From NCBI RefSeq assembly GCF_018283455.1, contig NZ_JAAMTH010000001.1, positions 3,267,501-3,331,500 on the forward strand: 64,000 nt of DNA, given 5' to 3'. This stretch comes from Planococcus sp. MSAK28401 (GTDB lineage Bacteria > Bacillota > Bacilli > Bacillales_A > Planococcaceae). The notes beneath the pieces were generated by a model. The model had not been told where the DNA came from and searched no databases. It worked only from the letters and a program-made list of their open reading frames with translations. Each line of letters starts with the position of its first letter. Within the stretch, counting starts at the first letter, position 1. Of this stretch, positions 26,242-34,577 are shown in pieces. Made by a program: the position numbers and the translations under genes.

Positions 26242-26417
26242 TCATTGTGTTATCAGAAAAATGACGTAGGCGACAATATAAAACATAAAGGAAATCCCTG
26301 CCCATTTCGCATTTTTTTCAATCCCTTTAACCCATCTTTTAACAGACCGCTAATAGCAGCCAACAGCATAGAACCTAAAGCTAGCATGGCAATTACCAAA
26401 AAAATATTACTCAACAT
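26242..26417 (-). pseudogene. Small two-helix membrane protein with a one-base frameshift
   Basis: ATG at 26417 has AAAGGAG eight bases upstream. The unshifted frame gives 54 residues ending at 26253 with a hydrophilic, unlikely tail. Adding one base near the GGGTTAAAGGG stretch gives 58 residues with a natural second membrane helix (WAGISFMFYIVAYVIFLITQ) ending at 26242, 20 bases before the ATPase start. It heads the second ABC unit and may be an accessory or immunity peptide. Decay and sequencing error are both possible. Confidence 0.5.
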
Positions 26418-26464
26418 ATTTTTATCTCCTTTCCTCTTGTTTTTATCCTACCTAATAAGGTTAG

Positions 26465-26497
26465 GGATTCTTTAGGGAAAGTCTAAGGAAAGTGTAA
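26465..26497 (-). promoter_or_regulatory. Tandem 11-base direct repeats, probable response-regulator site
   Basis: On the plus strand GGAAAGTCTAA (26476-26486) and GGAAAGTGTAA (26487-26497) are contiguous 11-base direct repeats, with a weak third unit at 26465. One-turn direct repeats are the usual OmpR-family binding layout. They lie about 55-80 bases upstream of the second ABC unit and just after the kinase terminator. Binding by the regulator at 29172 is inferred. Confidence 0.6.
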
Positions 26498-26501
26498 GGT
26501 T

Positions 26502-26533
26502 CAAAAAAAAAGAGCTGACTTTTTCAGCTCTTA
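26502..26533 (-). terminator. Terminator of the two-component/ABC unit
   Basis: AAGAGCTGA and TCAGCTCTT pair around five bases; the minus strand ends in nine T. It separates the kinase gene from the second ABC unit. Confidence 0.85.
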
Positions 26534-26554
26534 ACAAAAATAATATTCGTGTCT

Positions 26555-27469
26555 TTACCATATAGAAGGGTCCTTTTCAAAAACGATTGTTATTGAAAAA
26601 TTTTTGTTCTCTAATGAAGCAGTTATGTCGCCACCGGTCTTTTCAATCAGTCGTTTTGCAATTGCTAATCCTAATCCAGTTGTTTTTTTACTTCTGGATT
26701 TATCGGTCGTATAAAAACGGTCAAAAATATGGGTTATATCTTCCTCCAGTACGGTACTGGAATGATTGGAAAATGAAATGGTATATCTCCGATTTCCCTG
26801 TGTAGAATGAATGACATAATTTCCTTCGCCGTATAGGAGAGCATTGTATACGACATTAGAAAACACTCGTTTAATTGCTTCCTTGTCCCCAAAAATAATA
26901 AAAGGTTCATTAGGGATAGAAATGGTTGGAACAAATCCTTTCTTTTCAAAATCTATGTAATAAGTGGCAAGCGTATCACGTAGAACATTGTTTAAGTCGA
27001 TTGGCTCATTGTTCAACTCCAACTCATCGGCTTCAACTCGTGCAAATTCGAAAAGCTGATCTAACAATTTTTTTACTGCAGTGATACGTTCTTCAATTAT
27101 CAGAACATGTTCTAATTGTTCTCCAGACAAATCCTCTTCTGATAATAATTGAATATATCCATTGGCCGTAGTGAGTGGAGTGCGCAAATCGTGTGATAAA
27201 CTGGTGATGGTTTCACGAAAGGCATTATTTTTACTTTCTATTTTGTGCCCCGTATTTCGATATTTACCCAACAATGTGTTAAGGCTTTCAATGAAAGCTA
27301 TCATTTCTTTATTCGAAGTACCTAAAGTAATTTCCTTTTGAGTATCTCGTTGTTCCAAATAAATCAGTTTTTTTCTTACCTCTTTAATCTGCCTCTGATT
27401 TAACAACAGTGCAGAAAGGAAATAAATACTAGCAATAGTTGCAATAAATGAGTAGGTTATCAGGATCAT
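26555..27469 (-). CDS. Sensor histidine kinase, lantibiotic-locus type
   Basis: A 304-residue kinase with one N-terminal membrane segment (about 2-24), a short linker, HisKA with SLSHDLRTPLTT (His near residue 93) and HATPase_c with DRFYTTDKSRSKKTTGLGLAIAKRLIEKTGG. The small or absent extracellular loop places it with intramembrane-sensing kinases that work with ABC transporters. It overlaps the permease gene by four bases and is the last gene of the regulator-ATPase-permease-kinase unit. It should phosphorylate the response regulator at 29172. Confidence 0.88.
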   Translation of the reverse strand: MILITYSFIATIASIYFLSALLLNQRQIKEVRKKLIYLEQRDTQKEITLGTSNKEMIAFIESLNTLLGKYRNTGHKIESKNNAFRETITSLSHDLRTPLTTANGYIQLLSEEDLSGEQLEHVLIIEERITAVKKLLDQLFEFARVEADELELNNEPIDLNNVLRDTLATYYIDFEKKGFVPTISIPNEPFIIFGDKEAIKRVFSNVVYNALLYGEGNYVIHSTQGNRRYTISFSNHSSTVLEEDITHIFDRFYTTDKSRSKKTTGLGLAIAKRLIEKTGGDITASLENKNFSITIVFEKDPSIW

Positions 27470-28251
27470 AACTTGCCCTTTTCCAAATGTTTAATATCGA
27501 AATGGCTAAAAGTAATTCTGGTCACAACAATAGAAATTATAAAATATGAAGCAATTGTAATCACGATACGGTCAATATACTGTGGGATTTGTTCTATTTG
27601 AAGACCATGTGACAGCCCTACAATCCAATATTGATATAAAGGATATGACATATCTAAAGCAGTTCCAATCTTTGTCAAATGTAACCACAGTACTCCAAGC
27701 AGAAAGACATTCACAAAAAAACTTACTGTTCGATTTCGCAACAAATAGCAGATCATCAATACGAAAGTAGTATAGGCACCGAGCGATAAAAATTGTATGA
27801 ACAGATAAGTTCCTATTTCAAAAATGGGAACTCCAATCTTGGAAATATTGGCCCATGTAGTAATAATCAGCGTATAGGCAAAGACAAGGCAAACTCCAAG
27901 ATAAAGCACCATTGCACATAAACAAGATAAGAGTTTCCCCCATAATATATCCGTTCTTTTGACGCCCTTTGACAGCAATACAGGATATAACCCTTGCTTA
28001 AAATCACTTGTTATATGAATGATCAAAAATAATAATAAAGGAGATAATATACTGTAGTCTGAAAATAAGTACTCAGTAAATCCTGCAATGGAGGGTGTTC
28101 CAGAGATTTCTCCTTTTTCATGTGCTCGAACTTGTTCAAAATTATAAGATAGTACTAATGCTAAGACAAAGAGTAATGCGAGGGATAAACAAACAATGAA
28201 TATTTTGCTTTTACGAACACGATATAACTCGCTTTGAAATACAGCAATCAT
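27466..28251 (-). CDS. ABC-2 type permease, first exporter
   Basis: A 261-residue membrane protein with six hydrophobic segments and a long first extracellular part (YNFEQVRAHEKGEISGTPSIAG). It overlaps both neighbours by four bases, so ATPase, permease and kinase are translationally coupled. With the ATPase at 28248 it forms the first exporter or sensor transporter of the locus. Transporters placed inside a two-component unit often act in sensing; that role is inference. Confidence 0.8.
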   Translation of the reverse strand: MIAVFQSELYRVRKSKIFIVCLSLALLFVLALVLSYNFEQVRAHEKGEISGTPSIAGFTEYLFSDYSILSPLLLFLIIHITSDFKQGLYPVLLSKGVKRTDILWGKLLSCLCAMVLYLGVCLVFAYTLIITTWANISKIGVPIFEIGTYLFIQFLSLGAYTTFVLMICYLLRNRTVSFFVNVFLLGVLWLHLTKIGTALDMSYPLYQYWIVGLSHGLQIEQIPQYIDRIVITIASYFIISIVVTRITFSHFDIKHLEKGKL

Positions 28252-29153
28252 CCCTTTTTCACTCCCATCAAATTTGTTATGTATATTTCCTCGTTCTCCC
28301 CAGTAATGGAGATTTCATCAACCGTTATCCCAGCAGATACCAAACTAGTATTTATAAAACCGGATTTCTCCAACACCTCAAAAACACGAATAGTATCATC
28401 TGAAAGAATTTCGTACTCAGGACAAATTTTTTCCAAAATAGAAGTTGCTTCTGTCGTCTGTTTAGTGCGGATTTTTATACATCGATTGCAGCGTTCTGAA
28501 AGTGTTGCCGCCGTGAATTCATCAACAATTCTTCCATTATTGATAATGCCATAACGAGTAGCTATTTTGGAAACTTCTTCATATCTTTGTCCCGTCAAAA
28601 ATATTGTCAAGTTTTCTCTTTTGGACAGGCGAAGCAAGAAATTCGAAATAAACCTTTTTTCGATTGCATCAAGGCCATTGAACGGTTCATCCATCAGCAA
28701 CAAATCTGGTTTTCCTAATAGGGCAACCGCAAGACTTAATTTGCGTTGGATCCCAAAGGGAAGCTTTCTCACTTTTTTCTTTTCAGTTATGTCTATATCT
28801 ACTGATCTTGCCAGTGAAGTTAAAGAGGAGATAGATGCAATTCCAAACACTTTTGCATAGTACTCCAAATTCTCTGCAATAGTGAAACTCATATTTAGGG
28901 ACGGCATTTTCGCAACATAACCTATTCGGGCGTACTCGCTTTGGACATCTGTACTCTCAAAGAATGTAAAGTTGCCAGAAGTCGCAGCGATGGAACCTGT
29001 CAGTATATTTAATAAAGTGGATTTCCCTGAACCACCGCGCCCCAACAAGGCGTATATCTCCCTAGCCTCTACTTTTACTGATACATCTCTAATGCCCTCA
29101 GAAGACGCGAAAATCTTCGATAAGGAATTTGTTCGTAATATTATAGTAGACAT
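28248..29153 (-). CDS. ABC transporter ATP-binding protein, first exporter
   Basis: A 301-residue protein with Walker A LGRGGSGKST (about 38-47), Walker B DLLLMDEP and a degenerate signature, LPFGIQRKLSLA in place of LSGGQ. The His switch is also altered (FLTGQRYEE in place of STH). A roughly 90-residue C-terminal extension follows. These changes may mean weak or regulatory ATPase activity; the second ATPase in the locus has standard motifs. GAAAGGGGTG precedes the ATG. It lies 18 bases after the response-regulator gene. Confidence 0.82.
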   Translation of the reverse strand: MSTIILRTNSLSKIFASSEGIRDVSVKVEAREIYALLGRGGSGKSTLLNILTGSIAATSGNFTFFESTDVQSEYARIGYVAKMPSLNMSFTIAENLEYYAKVFGIASISSLTSLARSVDIDITEKKKVRKLPFGIQRKLSLAVALLGKPDLLLMDEPFNGLDAIEKRFISNFLLRLSKRENLTIFLTGQRYEEVSKIATRYGIINNGRIVDEFTAATLSERCNRCIKIRTKQTTEATSILEKICPEYEILSDDTIRVFEVLEKSGFINTSLVSAGITVDEISITGENEEIYITNLMGVKKG

Positions 29154-29171
29154 CGTTTCACCCCTTTCAAT

Positions 29172-29849
29172 CTACTGCATCTTGAAACCCAATCCCCATA
29201 CCGTTTGAATATAGGTTTCATTAGGAATGACTTTACTTATTTTTTTTCTTAAATTGCTGATATGGACATTGATGGCATTTTCTTCGCCATCGAAATTCTC
29301 ATTCCATACGTTTTCATAAATAATATTTTTTGTGTATACTCTGCTAGGGTTTGTCATAAGCAGCCTTAGAATTAAAAATTCATAACGCGTGAGAAAAATT
29401 TGTTCATTTTTAATTTTCACTTCCAAGGTTGTACTGTTCAACGTTAAATCTTTAAAATACAAAACTTCTTCAGAGGCTGGTTTTCCTTTTTGGTATCTCC
29501 GCAGCACAGCTTCAATTCTTACAAGCATCTCTTTATTGTTAAAGGGTTTTGTTATATAGTCATCTGCCCCATGACGAATAAAATCGACTTTACTTTCAGT
29601 ATCGACTTTTGCAGAAACACCAATAACCGGTGTATCCGCAGATTTTTTTATTTTTTCTAAAACAAGTTCTCCAGATAAGCCGGGAAGCATTAAGTCGAGC
29701 AAAATCAGATCAAAGCCCTGTTGCTTTAATAAGAGAACGGCTTCAGTTCCTGAATATGCAGTTGTGGTGCTGTAGCCATTTTGAATAAGTAACTTCCGTA
29801 TCATATCGTTAATGAGCATATCGTCTTCTACAATTAAAATGTGTGTCAT
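29172..29849 (-). CDS. OmpR-family response regulator
   Basis: A 225-residue regulator: receiver domain (about 1-118) with the phospho-acceptor Asp in LILLDLMLPG and Lys in DYITKPF, then a Trans_reg_C winged helix (about 130-222) with SRVYTKNIIYENVW and AINVHISNLRKKI. The ATG at 29849 is preferred over the open frame to 29927; AGGTG lies about 13 bases upstream. It is the first gene of the unit and pairs with the kinase at 26555. Its likely target is the direct-repeat site at 26465-26497. Confidence 0.9.
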   Translation of the reverse strand: MTHILIVEDDMLINDMIRKLLIQNGYSTTTAYSGTEAVLLLKQQGFDLILLDLMLPGLSGELVLEKIKKSADTPVIGVSAKVDTESKVDFIRHGADDYITKPFNNKEMLVRIEAVLRRYQKGKPASEEVLYFKDLTLNSTTLEVKIKNEQIFLTRYEFLILRLLMTNPSRVYTKNIIYENVWNENFDGEENAINVHISNLRKKISKVIPNETYIQTVWGLGFKMQ

Positions 29850-29991
29850 TCTTTCAACACCTATCTTTGCTATTTGTTTACGATTCGTTTTGGTCCATAA
29901 ATAAAGAATATTCCCATTATACTTCAAAATAACTATACCATTATTTCCCTTAAAGGCTCGGTTAGTTATTGCTCTCGTATACTAAAAAGAA

Positions 29992-30044
29992 CTGTTAGTA
30001 GAAGTACATTTTCATAAAAAAGAGAAGATGTGCTGTCCATAGCC
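29992..30044. repeat. P2 composite repeat, left part, split by the IS3 element
   Basis: CTGTTAGTAGAAGTACA and AAAAAAGAGAAGATGTGC match the P2 head and left hairpin arm. The matching right arm and tail continue at 31537 after the insertion. Confidence 0.65.
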
Positions 30045-30156
30045 TGAACCGCACCCCAAATGGTAGACACTTTAAAAAAAGTGACCCATTTGGGGATTTT
30101 TCTATTTTCTGACCCCGGTATACTAAATTTAGCTAACTTGGACGGGAGAAGATCAG

Positions 30157-30582
30157 ATGAGTAAAATTACTTTCAATGAACACCAACAACGGGTCCTGGA
30201 GGCAAATCCGAATGTCGCTTCCGTATCCGATCGAGCGATTCAATATACGCCAGAATTCAAAATCCACGCGGTGAAAGAATACCAGACAGGCAAAGGCCCG
30301 GCCCAGATATTTAGTGAAAATGGATTTGATTTAACCGTTATTGGATCCAAAAAAGCGAGCTCATCCTTGAACCGGTGGCGGACGACGTTCAGGCTTTATG
30401 GAGAAGACGCTTTTTTCGAAGAGCGTCGTGGGAAGAACAGTACGGGCCGCCCTTCTGAGAAAGATCTTTCAGCTGAGAAAAAGCTGGAGAAAGCAGAAGC
30501 ACGCATCAAATACTTAGAAGCCGAAAATGAGTTGCTAAAAAAGCTCGAGCAACTCGAGAGGCAGGCGAAGAAACGCAGCTGA
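30157..30582 (+). CDS. IS3-family OrfA (helix-turn-helix protein)
   Basis: A 141-residue protein with an N-terminal HTH (about 25-75, EFKIHAVKEYQTGKGPAQIF) and a C-terminal leucine-zipper coiled coil (AEKKLEKAEARIKYLEAENE). OrfA binds the IS ends and, without frameshifting, limits transposition. The ATG follows GGGAGAAG-type sequence. The slippery site for fusion to OrfB lies in its last codons. Confidence 0.9.
   Translation: MSKITFNEHQQRVLEANPNVASVSDRAIQYTPEFKIHAVKEYQTGKGPAQIFSENGFDLTVIGSKKASSSLNRWRTTFRLYGEDAFFEERRGKNSTGRPSEKDLSAEKKLEKAEARIKYLEAENELLKKLEQLERQAKKRS
30537..30558 (+). promoter_or_regulatory. Programmed -1 frameshift signal of the IS3 element
   Basis: The heptamer A-AAA-AAG (30537-30543) is in phase with orfA and directly followed by CTCGAG-CAA-CTCGAG, a perfect hairpin. 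A -1 slip joins orfA to the orfB frame, giving the full transposase. Confidence 0.85.
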
Positions 30583-31484
30583 CCCCAGCGGAAAAATTTG
30601 AAGCCATCAATGCGGTGGTTCGGAAATTCCAACTGAAGAGGTTGGTAGAAACCCTTTGCCGTACAGCGGGAGTGAGCCGGAGTGGCTATTACGCTTGGCT
30701 AGAGAAAGTGGAACATCACGCTATTCGCGAAGAACAGGATTACCAGGATTACCTGTTGCTCAAAAGCATCTACGATGCGCATCGTGGGAAAATCGGGTAT
30801 CGCACCTTTTACATGGTCCTCTCTGAACTCTTGGAAACGCCGATGAATCATAAGAAAATCTTACGCCTCATGCGCAAATTCAATCTCTTTGCCAAAATCC
30901 GGCGAGCGAATCCCTATAAGCAGATCGCCAAAGCCACACAGGAACACACCGTCTGCCCTAATCTGTTGGACCGTAAGTTTGAACAAGATGAACCCGGCAA
31001 GGTATTCGTCACCGATATCACGTATCTACCCAACCGTTCAGGGCAAATGGCGTATCTGTCCGCCGTAAAAGATGTCGCCACCCGTGAAATCGTCGCCTAT
31101 GAAGTGACAACGACGCTTACGATGGAAATTGTGTATCGGACGTTACGAAAACTGAAGGAAGCATTGGATGGCAATGTTCATCCGGAAGCGATGATTCATT
31201 CCGATCAAGGCTTCCACTATACCCACCCTGAATACCAACAACGTGTGAAAGAGATGAAATTGACCCAATCAATGTCCCGCCGGGGCAACTGCCTCGACAA
31301 CGTCCCCATCGAATCTTTTTTTGGCCACTTTAAAGATGATGTCGATGTGAAACAAGCAACCAGTCTGGATGAATTGAAAGAGCTGGTGGATGTATACATG
31401 GCGTATTACAACGGAACACGCAAGCAATGGAATCTAAAAAAGATGACTCCGGCACAATACCGGAGTCATCTAATCGCAGCCTAG
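30543..31484 (+). CDS. IS3-family OrfB transposase domain
   Basis: The orfB frame follows the slippery site and has no good start of its own; it is read by -1 frameshifting as an OrfAB fusion of about 442 residues. It shows HTH_21 (LLLKSIYDAHRGKIGYRTF) and an rve integrase core with DDE residues in VFVTDITYLPN, MIHSDQGFHYT and NVPIESFFGHFK. All catalytic residues are present, so the element may be active. It ends 49 bases before the right end. Confidence 0.9.
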   Translation, partial: ARATREAGEETQLTPAEKFEAINAVVRKFQLKRLVETLCRTAGVSRSGYYAWLEKVEHHAIREEQDYQDYLLLKSIYDAHRGKIGYRTFYMVLSELLETPMNHKKILRLMRKFNLFAKIRRANPYKQIAKATQEHTVCPNLLDRKFEQDEPGKVFVTDITYLPNRSGQMAYLSAVKDVATREIVAYEVTTTLTMEIVYRTLRKLKEALDGNVHPEAMIHSDQGFHYTHPEYQQRVKEMKLTQSMSRRGNCLDNVPIESFFGHFKDDVDVKQATSLDELKELVDVYMAYYNGTRKQWNLKKMTPAQYRSHLIAA

Positions 31485-31536
31485 CTGCAGGGTACCTTTC
31501 TTATAAACTGTCCACTAAATGGGACGCGGATCAGCC

Positions 31537-31597
31537 TCTCCTCCCCCTTTCTATTTATGCAGCTTCCGATAACATCGTGATATGTAAACTAAATGGC
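31537..31597. repeat. P2 composite repeat, right part, split by the IS3 element
   Basis: CTCTCCTCCCCCTTT gives the right hairpin arm, followed by GCTTCCGATAAC and ATATGTAAACTAA, the P2 tail. From here to 31897 no gene is supported; the stretch is AT-rich. Confidence 0.65.
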
Positions 31598-31897
31598 GAA
31601 AATACTAATCAAGAAAATTTATATACAATATCTGGGCTGTATCTTCTTCAAAATCAAGTTAGGTTAATTTTTTAAAAATCCTTACGAAGACCCCTCCTTT
31701 AAATTTATCTATCGTACACTTTCATCCAAATTTATATGAGTTACACAATCGTTTAATGTTTTCGCAACTACTCAAAACTTAGGGCTACTATTTCCTTATT
31801 TTTTCCTTTCTTTTTTCATCTGAATCTTTCGACCCCAAATTTAGCGAAGAATATAATTCCAAAAGGGACCCAAAAATAATTTCAATAAGTAGAAACA

Positions 31898-32779
31898 TCA
31901 GTTACTACTGAAATCTAAATTGGTAGGCTGTGCCGGAAGATGTTCCTCTGAAAGCATGTTCGTTGTAGGGACTTTTTCCGTCACGACTTCAAAACGGAAG
32001 CCATCCGCCCATACTTTCCCCTTCCCGATCAGTAAAACACCGAAATGGATAGAACCACTATCTTCTGGTACATCTAAAACCAGTGAGTAATGGTTCCAGT
32101 CTGTCGTCCCTTGAATGGATCGATTATCCATATTATCGAACTGGACTGTGTCACCATTACCATTATCAATCCGAAGCCAAGCTCCGCATTTACTCGCATC
32201 TTCTGTTTTTAGGAAGCATGACAGCTTCAGTCGCTCCCCTTTATACTCATGAGCTCGGAATCCTTGCATCATTGTAGCGAATTGCTGTTCATTTGCATCT
32301 CCCTTTGCATATAGCAATCCTGAATGTGTTCCTGTGTGGCAGACAGTTGAATCTGTCGTCAGTCCATACATTTCTGGGTTAGATCCACTCAAACTCCACC
32401 CTTTAACCTGTTCACTAGTATTCATCTTTTTCTCCTCCTCCATCATTCTTACAATTTTCATCAGTTTTCGGTATTTTCCCGGCGGCACGGCGTACACTTC
32501 CTTAAAAGCTCTGGTAAATGCCTCCTGTGATTGAAAATGAAATAGAAAAGCAATCGTTAAGATCGTTTCATCGCTATGTAATAGAAGTATTGCAGCCATC
32601 GCCACTCGACGTAGACGGATGTATTCGCCAATCGACTTTCCCGTTTCTTCCTTAAAAATACGAAGTAAATGGAACTTTGAATAACCAATTACAGCCGGGA
32701 ACACATCAAGTTGGATTTCTTCCGTCAAGTTTCCTTCGATATAAGAAATGGTTTTCTGTGTAACTTCACTGTACTGCAT
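31898..32779 (-). CDS. AraC-family transcriptional regulator with C-terminal sensor-like domain
   Basis: A 293-residue protein with the AraC double HTH at the N terminus (about 5-105: LDVFPAVIGYSKFHLLRIFKEETGKSIGEYIRLRR and FHFQSQEAFTRAFKEVYAVPPGKYRK). A C-terminal beta-rich domain (about 130-285) resembles carbohydrate-binding or GyrI-adjacent jelly-roll folds (KLSCFLKTED, WNHYSLVLDVPEDSGSIHFGVLL). The ATG at 32779 follows GAGGTG by eight bases; a GTG at 32788 overlaps that site. It is probably a small-molecule-responsive activator; target unknown. Confidence 0.82.
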   Translation of the reverse strand: MQYSEVTQKTISYIEGNLTEEIQLDVFPAVIGYSKFHLLRIFKEETGKSIGEYIRLRRVAMAAILLLHSDETILTIAFLFHFQSQEAFTRAFKEVYAVPPGKYRKLMKIVRMMEEEKKMNTSEQVKGWSLSGSNPEMYGLTTDSTVCHTGTHSGLLYAKGDANEQQFATMMQGFRAHEYKGERLKLSCFLKTEDASKCGAWLRIDNGNGDTVQFDNMDNRSIQGTTDWNHYSLVLDVPEDSGSIHFGVLLIGKGKVWADGFRFEVVTEKVPTTNMLSEEHLPAQPTNLDFSSN

Positions 32780-33003
32780 CCTGTTCACCTCAAAATCATC
32801 ATATCGGAAATAATAGGTGGATTTTTGATTATTCTTGCTAAACTTATAGTCCGTCGGTTTAATTACATGTCTTTAATTTAATTTCAAACGACTTATTAAT
32901 GTTCTGGAGGGTTTCTTCCTTATTTAACTAAGCATATCATTCAATGCCACGAAGCTGATTTTTTAATTCCAGTAAAACGTTACGATACACCCAAAAAAAT
33001 AAC

Positions 33004-33080
33004 CCTTCGTAAAAGTACACTTCATCAAATAAAAAAAGAAGAAGCTTGAGCTTCTTCAGACAAATTTATGATATGCGAGT
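33004..33080. repeat. P2 composite repeat, copy 4
   Basis: CCTTCGTAAAAGTACACTTC, then AAAAAAAGAAGAAGCTTGAGCTTCTTC (a hairpin), then a degenerate tail TTATGATATGC. It lies between the AraC and M23 genes. Confidence 0.7.
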
Positions 33081-33106
33081 GGATATAGCCCTTTCTATCT
33101 TGACTA

Positions 33107-34099
33107 TTACTTAAAGAATTGACCAATTAGGCGAGGAATGAACAATAGTACATCCGACAAAGAAAACGCGATTTCAGCTTTCTCGACGTTATCAAGTGAA
33201 GGCTTGTTTGTATCGTTTTCCAACGGTCCTTGAGTAACCGTATCACCTTGAATTGGCTGGCTCCCATCTGTAAAACGGATACATAGCGATTTGCAGTTAT
33301 GTAGATCCGGAGAATTCATCACCTGAAAGTGAATATGCGGCTCTGATGAATTACCGGAATTGCCGCATAATCCAATAATCTCTCCTTGTTGAACCGTTTC
33401 TCCTTCTTTGACCCGAATTGAATTTTGCTTAAAGTGCGCCACTAAACTGTATTCATTAACAGAATGTTTAATTACGATAAAGTTTCCCGCTGGCTCGGAT
33501 TCATTCATATCGCCGGGCATGTTGTCCTTAATGCCGTCGACTACTTTAACGACTTGGCCATTAGCCGGCGCTGCAACCTCTTTGTTGAATGCATAATAGT
33601 TTTCGTTGCGCTTCCCATTTTCTCGAAATGTCCTTTCCTCCTTCATAACTACCAAATCATAAGCATACCGTTGGGATTCATATACATAGTGATAATTTAG
33701 AAACTCATTCTTGCCGCCCCAGAAAACGAACCACTCATCTGTAATCGGCATGATAAAACTGGTTTGTGTATAATTTCCATCACTTCGGGGATAGACCGTG
33801 TAAGGCTTCAAATAAATGCTGTGGATGATGTGGTCCTCGTCAAAAGAAACAAAAACTGTCTTTTTACCGCTGTTATCCAGCCAAATGCAATGCTTGAATT
33901 CAGCGATAGATGTTTTAGTAGTCATATGGTAATTATCTACACCTTGATTATAGGATTCCGCTAATTCACGGAAGTCTTCGAAGCTGATTAACTCCCTGAA
34001 ATCACTTGAACATTGGTTGTAAATGATTTCAAAATCGCCGTGTAAAAATCGGTTACCAAATTCATTAGGCTCTATCACTTCATCTATTTGCAGCCTCAT
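33107..34099 (-). CDS. M23-type peptidase with N-terminal DUF3887-like domain
   Basis: A 330-residue protein. Residues about 10-105 resemble the DUF3887 fold (FLHGDFEIIYNQCSSDFRELISFEDFRELAE). Residues about 145-290 are an M23/LytM domain: QRYAYDLVV near the first zinc site, SLVAHFKQNSIRVKEGETVQQGEIIGLCGNSGNSSEPHIHF with the HxH motif. No signal peptide is visible, unusual for a cell-wall hydrolase but common in this DUF3887-M23 subfamily. The ATG at 34099 follows AAGGAGG by eight bases. Possibly a peptidoglycan endopeptidase. Confidence 0.78.
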   Translation of the reverse strand: MRLQIDEVIEPNEFGNRFLHGDFEIIYNQCSSDFRELISFEDFRELAESYNQGVDNYHMTTKTSIAEFKHCIWLDNSGKKTVFVSFDEDHIIHSIYLKPYTVYPRSDGNYTQTSFIMPITDEWFVFWGGKNEFLNYHYVYESQRYAYDLVVMKEERTFRENGKRNENYYAFNKEVAAPANGQVVKVVDGIKDNMPGDMNESEPAGNFIVIKHSVNEYSLVAHFKQNSIRVKEGETVQQGEIIGLCGNSGNSSEPHIHFQVMNSPDLHNCKSLCIRFTDGSQPIQGDTVTQGPLENDTNKPSLDNVEKAEIAFSLSDVLLFIPRLIGQFFK

Positions 34100-34290
34100 T
34101 AAAGTTTCCTCCTTATTCCAACTATTAGTATCAACATGATAGTTCAGGATATATAAGTATACGAGCAACGTTCGGCTAAAGTTTCTGTTTTGTCGTTTCT
34201 ACTAAGTTTAGAATCCTGACTTTTAAAAATACTGACATTTAACAGTTGATCAGAGCTATCGAAATAACTCCTCTAATTTTCATTTGAATC

Positions 34291-34380
34291 TGTTCGTAAA
34301 AGTACACTACTACAATAAAAAAAGAGGAGAAATTTCAATTGAAGCTCCTTCTCTTGAGGTCTTGATATGTAAAATATACA
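34291..34380. repeat. P2 composite repeat, copy 5 (left flank of array 1)
   Basis: TGTTCGTAAAAGTACACTAC, then a hairpin (AAGAGGAGAAATTTCAATTG paired with CAATTGAAGCTCCTTCTCTT-type bases), then ATATGTAAA. A leader of about 110 bases follows that is homologous to the one after 54455. Confidence 0.8.
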
Positions 34381-34399
34381 CTTCACAATTCAGTCTCTA

Positions 34400-34491
34400 A
34401 AACCTCATAGAATAATCTTTTGAATGTATCATTTGTTCTAGCAAGTTCAATTTCGCTCGGTCTTCTGATTAAGTCAATGAAATGAAGAATC
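34400..34491. other. Array leader sequence, array 1
   Basis: Conserved with 54464-54550: both contain CTCTAAA, CTTTTGAATGTATCATTT, TTCTAGCAAGTTCAA and TTAAGTCAATG in the same order and spacing, directly before the first P1 palindrome. No open frame is shared. It may be a recombination, replication or promoter region; function unknown. Confidence 0.7.
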
Positions 34492-34525
34492 TGAATGTAA
34501 CTTACTTACACTTATGTTACATTCA
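34492..34525. repeat. P1 palindrome, copy c
   Basis: TGAATGTAACTTA and TTACATTCA arms; inner CTTATG slightly off consensus. First P1 of array 1, same variant as copy g of array 2. Confidence 0.9.
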
Positions 34526-34562
34526 AAAACCGTTTAGCATATTCGATATTTTATTACTTATA

Positions 34563-34571
34563 TGTTATACT
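34563..34571 (+). promoter_or_regulatory. Extended -10 element of higBA
   Basis: TG-T-TATACT ends seven bases before the ATG at 34578, so the transcript would start at or next to the start codon. No ribosome-binding site precedes the ATG. A leaderless toxin mRNA is inferred. Confidence 0.55.
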
Positions 34572-34577
34572 TGATGT

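Larger units (their letters stand above)
30045..31533 (+). mobile_element. IS3-family insertion sequence, complete
   Basis: A 1489-base element bounded by imperfect inverted repeats: left TGAACCGCACCCCAAATGG, right end reading inward TGATCCGCGTCCCATTTAG. A 3-base target duplication GCC lies on both sides (30042-30044, 31534-31536), as usual for IS3. It contains overlapping orfA and orfB with a frameshift signal. The left end carries a CCCCAAATGG/CCATTTGGGG hairpin followed by T-rich sequence that could block incoming transcription. It has split a P2 repeat. Confidence 0.92.
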
